Assembly: GCA_905221605.1 (NCBI GenBank)
Contig: CAJNDS010001219.1
Span: 1 to 28,249, forward strand
DNA length: 28,249 nt
Origin: Symbiodinium natans
Taxonomy: Eukaryota; Sar; Dinophyceae; Suessiales; Symbiodiniaceae
Direction of reading: 5' to 3'
Made by a program: the position numbers and the translations under genes. The notes under the pieces are model-generated. The model had not been told where the DNA came from. It saw only the letters and a program-made list of their open reading frames with translations, and did no database searches. Shown one piece after another: positions 1-8,400 of the stretch. Every line of letters begins with the position of its first letter. Positions within the stretch are counted from its first letter, which is position 1.

Positions 1-3000
1 AACCAGGTGAAGTGGCTGAAGGCTAGGGCGCGTGTGTTGCTCACGGCTTCCGGCTTGAACAAGAAGTACTGGCCCTGTGCAATGAAGCATGCGTGTGCAG
101 CCCACAACACTCGTCAGCTTGGAAAAACAATGACGCCGATTCAGTTCGGGTCCCAAGTGATGGTGAAGACAAAAAGGGATGTGGGGCCTTTCGACCCAAG
201 ATGGGAGGAGGCAGTGTACCTGGGTCCGGCCGATGATGTGCGTGAAGGGCATGTACTTGAACTGGCGGATGATGAAGTACCCTCTGGTGGAGATGAGTCA
301 TGGGTGGCCGATCGCGTAGATCCAGGACGGCGAGTTCGTGGAAAGAGGCGATTGGAAGATCCAGATGGCCCGGGAGTACGTGTGCTACAAGAAGGGCAAG
401 AAGATGGAGAAGAAGAGATTGCGGAGCAAAGGGCCCACGACAAACTTGAATATAACAAGTACGAAGACGAGGATGCGTTGGAGATCGTCCGAGCACTTCG
501 GTTGACAAGTGGTCCGAAAAGGAGGGGGACACAGGACTTTGATTGGTGTGGGAGTTGGAGTACGGGGGCCTACGTCCACGGAGGAGTCTGGGGCGTGCAA
601 ACCAACACGACCAAGTTCCCCAAGGTCACCCGTTTCCTCACGACCTTTCTTAGAAACAAGATGAAGGAGCCAATGCCTTTCGGAACCATCGTCGTGAATG
701 TGAACCAGGAGCTACTACCACATCGTGACCTACACAACGAGCGAGAGTTCGCGAACTCAGTGTATGGCATGGGTGACTTTTCTGGAGGAGAAGTGTGGGA
801 GCAGACGTACCTGGAAGAAAACACGGCGCTGGATGTGTACAGGGCAACAACCAGGGGATTGGTGCGTGGAAGAACCATGGATGTGAAGGGAAAGATCCAA
901 GCCTTGTGGGCTCACAGGTGGCACGCGACGATGCCATGGACAGGAACCCGAGTCACCGTGGTGGGCTACGTTCCAAGGAAGTTCAAGAATGTGGGATCTG
1001 AGAACTACAACCTCTTGCGGGACATGGGTTTCATGGTGCCTGTTGGGGCAGATGAGGAGGAGGAAGACGATGTTCAGGAGCCGCAGCAGAAAGTATTGCA
1101 GGGGAACGACATCGAGAAGGGTGGTGGTTGGAATGAAAGTGTTCATGTACCCGGGGGACATGTGGAGCTGGGGGTGCACTGGACAATGAAGTTTGTGCGT
1201 GAAGGGGATGGAGGCGAGGGTGAATTGAGCGCAACACCAACGTTCCCCGTCCAGGACCATGTTCGTGAAAGAGTACAAGAACGACTTCTATGGGCACGAG
1301 AACTGCTGGAGGAAGAAAGGGAGATATGGGAAAGACAAGAGAGGCAGACGGGCATTGTGGATGAGCATGTGAAGACCGTCATCGACAACCTGGAAGAGAC
1401 CGTCGCCTACATGGAGCTCTATCTCATGCAGGACAACCAAGCTCATGTGGATGAAGTTCGCTTGAAAATGCTGCGTGTGAACAAGGTTTCGGTGGAGGAA
1501 GCGGTGACCCAGAATGTGGAGCAGCTGCTGCAAGGACTTGAAGGGCCCTTGGAAGTGGTGCACAATGTCAGCCTGCAGGAGGTAAGAGAGCACTTGACCG
1601 ACTGGGTGCCGAGCATGAAGAAGGAGGTCGCGACGCTGGAGACATCCGGGACTTTGAGACCAATACCTTTGTCTCAGGCAAAGCGGCAATCTGAAGCGGG
1701 TGAGTTGATCTTGGTGCCGGGCAAAACTGTGTTTACGGTGAAGCCGCCGGAGGATGCGCATCAGAGCAAATACAAACGGAAAACCCGTTTCGTAATATGC
1801 GGGAATTTTGTCAAGGATGGTGACACCATGGAGATCTACACCGCGAATGCAAAGGCCGAGAGTGTGAGATGTTCACTGGCGACTGCGGCGAGTCGAAACT
1901 GGGAAGCAGCTGGAACGGACATTAACAGCGCCTTCACCTTGACACCGATGACGGAGAGTGCTACGCAATACGCGGTGACGGCTCCGAAGATTCTGGTGGA
2001 AGCTGGTGTGGTGCCCCCGGGAACAGCGTACAAGGTGGATCGAGTCTTGTATGGCTTGCGAGAGGCTCCTCGTCTGTGGGGAATCTTTCGGGACAGGCGG
2101 ATTCGCAACGCCCGCCTGACGGTGGATGGGCGCGACATGAAGTTCACGCAGCTTGAAACGGACGAGTCGGTGTGGCGTTTGCATCCGGTGGATGATCCAC
2201 AGGAGACCATCGCGATGATGGTGGTTTATGTCGATGACGTGTTGTTCCTCGGCAAGCGGGCCCACATCGAGGAGATGTACTCATGGCTGGTGAATGGAAC
2301 TGAGGAGGAGGGCGCTGGATGGAAATGCAGTCCGCTGGAGTTTGTGGGAAAGGACCCTGTGCGCTACCTGGGAATGGAGATACGCAGCAAGATAAAGGAC
2401 GGAGGGATCGCCTATCACGTGTGCCAAGGGGGCTACATTGGAGATCTCTTGCGTGAGCATGGTGTGGAAACGTGGACTCCGTCGTTGGTACCTGCAACCC
2501 GGGAGGCAATGCCGCAGGTCCCCGAGCCGGAGGATGGAGCCGAGGAGGCAGAACCGGATCCTTCGGCGGTGCATGCTGCTCAGAAACTGGCTGGAGAGCT
2601 GTTATGGCTCAGTATGCGTACTCGACCTGACGTGAGCTTTGCTGTGGCTCATGTATGCAGTGCCGCTACCCGATGTCCTGAGGCTGCGCTGAAACTGGGG
2701 CGCATGGTGTTGCGCTATCTTCGTGACACCGTGGACCTCGGCTTGACCTACGATGGCACAGGACCGACTGTGCTGGCTTATTCAGACGCCAGCTATGCGC
2801 CGGGAGGCGGACGCAGCTTCGGATGTGCTGCGACGATGTTGCATGGAGGGTTTGTGGCTTGGAGAATGGCGCGACAACCCGTGATATCTCTCTCGGTGGC
2901 GGAGGCGGAGTTGTATGAGGTCATCAATGCCTACCAGCAAGCCATGAGCATCAAGGAGTGGATCAAGGAGATTCATCCGAAGGTGGACGTCACCATGTTG

Positions 3001-3975
3001 ATCGACAACCTGGCGGCACTGGGGCTCGCGTCAAGTTCCCCAGGAAGCTGGAAGACACGTCACCTTAGGATACGGGCGCGATTCCTGCGTCAGGAGACAG
3101 CGTCGGGGCGTCTGGAGCTGAAGCACTCCCCGGGGGAGGTGCAGGCGGCGGACATGGGAACGAAGGCAGTTCCTGCACCACGACTGCGTGATCTTCGTGT
3201 TCTTTGGAAGATGATGACAGTTGGAGAGTTCCTGGAGGGCCCGAAGGAGGTGATCCTGAATGGGATCAAGGTGCCGGAGTCGGAGGTTCGCTTCAACCAG
3301 ATGAGGATCATGATGATGTTGGTGGTATGTGCCTTGGTAAAGGGCACGCAGGGAGCAAAGCTGCCCCAGGAGCCTAAGAAGGACCCTCTGCCCTACGACG
3401 CTGGAATCGAGTTCTATGGCTTGATGGTGCTTTGTGGTGTGGCGATGATTGGAATCTGGGAGGTGATGAAGTGGTGCCTTGGAAGATGCTGTGGTAGTGA
3501 TGAGGCTACAGTCCGAAGGGCCCGGAGACTTCTGCGAATCCGAGATCAGACAACGAGAGCCCTTCAAGAGGAGCTGATGGGATTGCGGGCGGAAGAGGTG
3601 CAGTCCTCGCCTCCTGTGAGTCAGGGCTCCCCTGTGGCTATGTCATCGTCGTCGTCAGCTACTGCGCCAACTACACGATTGGTGGAAAATGTGGAGCCAG
3701 CTCGGACAACCACGGCGGTTGCCGAGGAAACACAAGTGGGCCAAGTGCCCGACCCGCCTCGTACGAGGCAGAGCCCCGAGTACGACTTCGAGCTCTTCAC
3801 AGGTGTCTTCTACAAGTCTGAACGTGGAGAAAAGGTGCACTTGTGCCGTGGAATGAGGGAAGTCCGGTCGCGCGTGACGGAGTACCAGGTTTGTTCGTTT
3901 TGTTTGGAGCGCTACCCCTTGTACTACCGTAGACCTTTCAATGATGCTCTGCTACGCCGACATGATGGACATTGA
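1..3975 (+). CDS. Ty1/copia retrotransposon polyprotein, 5' end outside window
   Basis: The frame is open from base 1 to the TGA at 3973-3975, so the start lies outside. Residue numbers count from the GTG at base 7. Residues 1-85 are the end of a copia integrase region. Residues about 170-325 hold an inserted domain with H239-x-D241, H306 and R315, the ligand pattern of 2-oxoglutarate/Fe(II) oxygenases. Reverse transcriptase (RVT_2 type) spans about 565-830, with D638 in GTDINSAF and YVDD at 741-744. The copia RNase H spans about 920-1065, with D927, E966/E968, D1000 and D1049. After it come a signal-peptide-like stretch (about 1099-1117), a transmembrane-like stretch (about 1136-1158), an Arg/Glu-rich probable coiled coil, and a tail with C1280, C1296-x2-C1299, H1319 and H1322. 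Known: integrase before RT is the copia order. The frame is intact and all core RT/RNase H residues are present, so the copy may be young. Gag, protease and the integrase core are not in view. Confidence 0.93.
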   Translation, partial: NQVKWLKARARVLLTASGLNKKYWPCAMKHACAAHNTRQLGKTMTPIQFGSQVMVKTKRDVGPFDPRWEEAVYLGPADDVREGHVLELADDEVPSGGDESWVADRVDPGRRVRGKRRLEDPDGPGVRVLQEGQEDGEEEIAEQRAHDKLEYNKYEDEDALEIVRALRLTSGPKRRGTQDFDWCGSWSTGAYVHGGVWGVQTNTTKFPKVTRFLTTFLRNKMKEPMPFGTIVVNVNQELLPHRDLHNEREFANSVYGMGDFSGGEVWEQTYLEENTALDVYRATTRGLVRGRTMDVKGKIQALWAHRWHATMPWTGTRVTVVGYVPRKFKNVGSENYNLLRDMGFMVPVGADEEEEDDVQEPQQKVLQGNDIEKGGGWNESVHVPGGHVELGVHWTMKFVREGDGGEGELSATPTFPVQDHVRERVQERLLWARELLEEEREIWERQERQTGIVDEHVKTVIDNLEETVAYMELYLMQDNQAHVDEVRLKMLRVNKVSVEEAVTQNVEQLLQGLEGPLEVVHNVSLQEVREHLTDWVPSMKKEVATLETSGTLRPIPLSQAKRQSEAGELILVPGKTVFTVKPPEDAHQSKYKRKTRFVICGNFVKDGDTMEIYTANAKAESVRCSLATAASRNWEAAGTDINSAFTLTPMTESATQYAVTAPKILVEAGVVPPGTAYKVDRVLYGLREAPRLWGIFRDRRIRNARLTVDGRDMKFTQLETDESVWRLHPVDDPQETIAMMVVYVDDVLFLGKRAHIEEMYSWLVNGTEEEGAGWKCSPLEFVGKDPVRYLGMEIRSKIKDGGIAYHVCQGGYIGDLLREHGVETWTPSLVPATREAMPQVPEPEDGAEEAEPDPSAVHAAQKLAGELLWLSMRTRPDVSFAVAHVCSAATRCPEAALKLGRMVLRYLRDTVDLGLTYDGTGPTVLAYSDASYAPGGGRSFGCAATMLHGGFVAWRMARQPVISLSVAEAELYEVINAYQQAMSIKEWIKEIHPKVDVTMLIDNLAALGLASSSPGSWKTRHLRIRARFLRQETASGRLELKHSPGEVQAADMGTKAVPAPRLRDLRVLWKMMTVGEFLEGPKEVILNGIKVPESEVRFNQMRIMMMLVVCALVKGTQGAKLPQEPKKDPLPYDAGIEFYGLMVLCGVAMIGIWEVMKWCLGRCCGSDEATVRRARRLLRIRDQTTRALQEELMGLRAEEVQSSPPVSQGSPVAMSSSSSATAPTTRLVENVEPARTTTAVAEETQVGQVPDPPRTRQSPEYDFELFTGVFYKSERGEKVHLCRGMREVRSRVTEYQVCSFCLERYPLYYRRPFNDALLRRHDGH

Positions 3976-4013
3976 GCACCCCGAATGAGACACCTAGTGG
4001 GCAGCGAGCCCAC

Positions 4014-4320
4014 AAGGCGAGGAGGAGTGCTGGTGTGCTCACGTTTTTCCGGGAAGAAGAGGGTGCATGTCGCTGTCAAGCGGTCCAAGCCTGGTGAAGG
4101 GCAACAACGAGGCCCGTGAAGGGCAAGGAAACACATGGCCCGGTGTGGGCACGCAGACGCAGTTTTTACATGTACCAGGCATCGCAGGTATAGCACCTGA
4201 ACGAGTAAGACCAAGGATTTCGTGTCGTTGCTGTTGTGGAAAAGGGAAATTCGAGTGAGCTCTACAAGCCATGGCCAACCCCTCAGACTCCATGCCTCCT
4301 GGGACCTCCGTCCAGGACTA
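4014..4320 (+). mobile_element. Candidate polypurine tract and 3' LTR of the copia element
   Basis: Downstream of the polyprotein stop a purine run (4014-4027) is followed by TGCTGGTGTG at 4028, the expected layout of a polypurine tract and the TG start of an LTR. A matching CA end could lie near 4313-4314, just before CCCTAAA repeats begin at 4321. The 5' LTR is outside the window, so the LTR cannot be confirmed by comparison. The short ORFs inside look like chance. Confidence 0.3.
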
Positions 4321-4342
4321 AACCCTAAACCCTAAACCCTAA
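4321..4342 (-). repeat. Telomere-type CCCTAAA repeat abutting the copia 3' flank
   Basis: Three CCCTAAA units (TTTAGGG on the minus strand) directly follow the retroelement flank. TTTAGGG is the telomere repeat of dinoflagellates and many plants; here it is interstitial. Confidence 0.85.
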
Positions 4343-4364
4343 ATTTAAGAGCCTCCGGCTCAAG

Positions 4365-4538
4365 CCGCCGACCCCGCTGGAGCATAGTTGAGACCCGCTC
4401 GCATGGAAGATTTTAGGCAGAGTTCTGTGAATCGTTTGGGGGGGGGTAGGGGGTAGCACCAGGACAAGCTCAAGCCAAAAAGACAGGTGGGGGGGGGTGG
4501 GGGGGGAGGGGGGTGGGGGGTAGGGGGGGGGGGGGGGT

Positions 4539-4577
<39 letters not shown>

Positions 4578-4688
4578 GGGGGGGGGGGGGGGGGGTGGGG
4601 GGGGGGGGGTGGGGGGGGGGGGGGGGGGGGGGGGGGTGGGGGGGGGGGGGGGGGGTGGGGGGGGGGGTGCGGACGAACGACCCCCCCC

Positions 4689-4723
<35 letters not shown>

Positions 4724-4785
4724 CGTTTGGGAAAGAGGGAGGTTTCACCTCCTTTTCCCATCCAACACGCCGCCAGGGTCGGCGG
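4365..4785. repeat. G-run/C-run block with 10-bp inverted ends
   Basis: An inverted pair CCGCCGACCC (4365-4374) and GGGTCGGCGG (4776-4785) brackets a block sitting between two CCCTAAA arrays. Inside are about 110 bp of unique DNA, a nearly pure G run (4487-4668, broken by single T or A bases) and a C run (4681-4722), only 12 bp apart. The G and C runs can pair into a long hairpin, and the G strand can form quadruplexes. It may be an inserted element or a repair product. The run length in the assembly is probably unreliable. Open frames here encode only Gly/Pro homopolymers and are not genes. Confidence 0.6.
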
Positions 4786-4786
4786 A

Positions 4787-4849
4787 CCCTAAACCCTAAA
4801 CCCCAAACCCTAAACCCTAAACCCTAAACCCTAAACCCTAAACCCTAAA
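4787..4849 (-). repeat. CCCTAAA array
   Basis: About nine near-perfect heptamers. The array starts directly after the GGGTCGGCGGA junction, which is also found at 17663. Confidence 0.9.
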
Positions 4850-5228
4850 GCCCAGGTGTGCATCCTCAGACACTGCGCCTCCAACCCTAACGATTTAGGG
4901 TTTAAGCATTTTGATTTTTGAGGTTTAGGGTTAAGCCATCCCTACTACACGCCTAAACCCCTAAACTTTTTTTTTTTGGGGGGGTGCAATAAGCCTTTGA
5001 ATCTCCAAAACTCTGAACATTCCTACGCATTCCGCAGCCCACCAAACCCTAAACATTCCCAAGCCCCTACAACCTAAGCCCTAAACCTCCGAAACCCAAA
5101 ACCCTAAACTGTACTTAAACCCTAAACCCTAAACTGTATATAAACCCCAAACCCGAATCTCGCTAAACCTCTAACCCCCAAACCCTGAACCCCTAAACCT
5201 CTACGCCTCTACACCTCTAAACTCCTAA
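4850..5228. repeat. Degenerate telomere-type repeat, no gene seen
   Basis: The stretch is mostly diverged CCCTAAA-like units (CCTCTAA, CCCCAAA, CCTGAAC) with a T9G7 junction near 4970 and a short TTTAGGG segment near 4900. No exon-like island with a matching partner elsewhere in the window was found. Confidence 0.6.
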
Positions 5229-5377
5229 GGGTAGTTACATGATCCTTTAGTATGGGCCCTTAAATGGGGGACCCCAAATATACCACGAAAATACCCTCTA
5301 GAAACCAAGGGTCCACAGATCAGAACACCTTTGAAGAAGGTAGAGGACCATAATATTCAGGGACCATATATCTACCC
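5229..5377 (+). mobile_element. MITE-like element, copy A
   Basis: 149 bp with terminal inverted repeats: starts GGGTAGTTACATG and ends ATATATCTACCC. The body matches the reverse complement of the element at 6276-6422 along its length (shared TATGGGCCC, GGGACCCC, ATACCCTCTA, ATCAGAACAC/ATCAGAACCC). It lies upstream of racemase-like copy 1 and has no coding capacity, so it would depend on a transposase supplied elsewhere. Confidence 0.65.
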
Positions 5378-5476
5378 TAAACCCTAAACCCTAACCCTAA
5401 ATCCTAAAACTGCCCTTAAGAATGGGACCCATCTCAAGGGACCACATAACCTCCCTCAGACAAAACCCCATGCCAG

Positions 5477-8400
5477 GCGAAGGTCCCGGTGCTTGGTATC
5501 CTCCGCCTCGACCGAAAAGTTCCTGGCCCGCTGCTACGCCGCATTGTGGGGGTGGAGAGGGAAACCCTAAACCCTAAACGCTAAATGCTAAACCCTAAAC
5601 GCTAAATGCTAAACCCTAAACCCTAAACCCTAAACCCTAAACCCTACAACCCTAAACCCCCTAAGACCTGAAAGCCCTCAAAAGCTTCTCCCGAAGCTGA
5701 GGATTCCGGGAAGCTTCGACCACCCGGGCAGCTTTGACTATGAGGCCTTTAGGGTTTAGGGTTTAGGGTTTAGAAGGTTTGCACTGTGGAATTCGGGCAT
5801 TGTTGGTTTCTTTTGGAGTTCGGGTGGAGTTGAGGGTGTTGGAGTTTGGGTGGTTTGGGGAATTCAGGTGTCTAAGGCTTGGGGGTACAGGACTTAACCC
5901 TGAACCCAAAACCCTTGTGACAAGAAATCAGATCTGTTCTCTGCCGGGTTTCGAGGGTTTCGCTTTCGGCCTTAGGGCTTCGGGAATCGGAGTCGTGACC
6001 CGAAATCCTACACCTGCCCCGACAATATCCCAAAGCCCTGAACCCTAAACCCTAAACCCTAAACCCGAAACCCTAAACCCTAAACCGTAAACCCTCACCT
6101 GCAGGTGAAGCACCGCATCGTGACCGGGCTCACACCGGAGCTGTGCCAGTCGGGTGCGCCGCTGGGCGCGGACATCCAGGCCGGGGTTAGGGTTTGGGGT
6201 TTAGGGTTTAGGGTTCAGGGTTCAGGGTTTAGGGTTTAGGTTTAGCCTCTCTCTGTTGGTCTCGTTGATTTCCACGGGTAGTTATATGGGCCCCTGCATG
6301 CGGTCCCTTACCTCCTTTAAAGGGTTCTGATGTCTGGGGCCCTTGGGGTTTTAGAGGGTATATAAGGGGTATATAAGGGGTCCCCTTTAAAGGGCCCATA
6401 TTAAGGGACCATGTAACTACCCTTAGATGATAGTATGGTCCCTGTAGTTTTAAGTGCCAAAAGAGCCTTAACCCGATACTCCGGACGGGGCCTGGGTTTA
6501 GGGTTTAGGGTTTAGGGTTTAGGGTTTAGGGTTTAGGGTTTAGGGTTTAGGGTTTTAGGGTTTAGGGTTTAGGGTTTATTTTAAAGGCACGTTCCTGTGC
6601 GTTTGAGGCACTTAAGCCCCAAGCCCTGAACCCCCGGACTTGTAGCCCTTGATGCCACATGTACCGTCATGTATAACCAATATAGAGGACTTAGGTTACG
6701 GGGTCTTTGGAGTGTCTGAGCCGGAAACCCTAGAACGCTAGAACCCTAAATGCTCCATCCCTTCACGCCCTTGAACCCCCAATCCCTAGCGCCCTCGCAA
6801 CTTTCAAAGCTCCAAACCCTAGAGCCCCCAACCCTGAAGCCTAGAGCCCGAAGCAAAAAACCCTCAGTCCTGAACCCCAAACCGTAGAACCTGATAGAAC
6901 CCCAAGCCCCAAACCCTAAACCCTGAACCTTCAAGCCCAGAACCCCAAATCCTCAACCCTAAACCCTAGAACTCTAAACCCGAAACCCCAAACCCGAAAC
7001 CCTTACCCTGAACCCTAAACCGCTGGAGGAGCAGTTCAAAAAAGGCCTCGCGGACTTGAACTCGAAGGGCGCCAGTGTCATCACGGGAGATGCCGGGATC
7101 TGTTTGGGGGGTTTAGGGGTTTAGGGTTTAGGGTTTGGGGTTTAGGGTTTAGGGTTTGGGGGGGAAAGTTTTTGGGGGTTTAGGGGTTGAGGGTTTCGGG
7201 TTTTGGGGGGGTTTAAGGTTTTTGGGGGTTCATGGGGGTTGAGGGTCTAGGGCTTGAAGGGTCCAGGGGTTGAAGGGTTGTGACACAGGATCGGCACTCT
7301 CACAAGTTTAGGGGCCTGAGAGGCCCCCCGAGCTTTAGGGGCTTCATGGTTTTACGGTTTAGGGTTTAGGGTTTAGGGTTTGGGGTTTTGGGTTTTGGGG
7401 TTGAGGGTTCGACTTGGTTCGAGATTCCCGGAAGCGATGGCTGTTTGTAAGAACCCCTAAGAAGCAGCTGCCATTCTGAGTCTTAGCAGCGTTTTCAAGC
7501 ACACTCAGAGGGCTTTTTGGGATTTTTGTGCTTCGGGGTTTTGGGTCGCTGGGTCCTGGCCCAGGGCTTGAGGAGTTGTTAAGGCGTGGCAGGAGCCCTC
7601 ACCCCTAATCTCGGAACCCTAAACCCTAAACCTAAACCCGAAACCCGAAACCCGAAACCCTAAACCCTAAACCCTAAACCACACACCCTAAACCCCCAAG
7701 GACACGGGCTTCATGATGTGGCACCAGCCGCTTGCTCGCCAGAACACTCAACTGCCGGTCATTCTCAGCTCTCTTGCCAGCCTGCCCGCGATCACCTGCT
7801 CCTACAGCAGCTACGCCCTCTTTTGAGTGGGGGGTGGGGGTGGGTTAGGGTTTAGGGTTTAGGGTTTAGGGTTTAGGGTTTAGGGTTTAGGGTTTAGGGT
7901 TTAGGGTTTAGGGTTTGGTGGTTTGGGGTTTGGGGTTTGGGGCTTGGGGTTTGAGGTTTGGGGTTTGGGGTTTGGGGTTTTGGGTTTGGGGTTTGGGGTT
8001 TAGGGTTGCATGGAAGGATAAGAAGCCCTGAAGCTCTAAACCCCTCATGGGCCTTTGTTGGTCCTCTAAGCTACAAAGAAAATAACTACGAGACTAGTGC
8101 TCGCCCGGTTAAAGGCATTAAAGCTTTTGCTTTTGCTCGCCACACCTGTTGGCCCCACCCGTTTTCCCCCCGCCACCCGTTTGCCCCACCTGCTGTGGAG
8201 ACAGGGCTTTTGACTTACTCGCCCCACCTGCCTAGCCCACTCCACTCGCTCGGCTCTGCTTTTGCTCACCTCCCGGCCCCGTTTCCTCGCCCCGCCTGCT
8301 TCCCGCCTGTTCTCTAGCTTACTGCTCGTTTCAGCTCAAAATGTATGCCGGGTTTTGGCAGGGTTTTGGGGGTTTTGCTTCTTGCTTTGGCCAGTTTGGC

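Noticed and set aside
41-3840. Minus-strand and +2/+3 frames across the polyprotein
   Set aside because: They are shadows of the GC-rich copia frame, which carries all recognisable motifs.
4325-4827. Several 90-130-residue frames on both strands
   Set aside because: They encode only Gly or Pro homopolymers from the G and C runs.
4321-4849. A true chromosome end
   Set aside because: Arrays change strand many times and genes lie on both sides, so they are interstitial.
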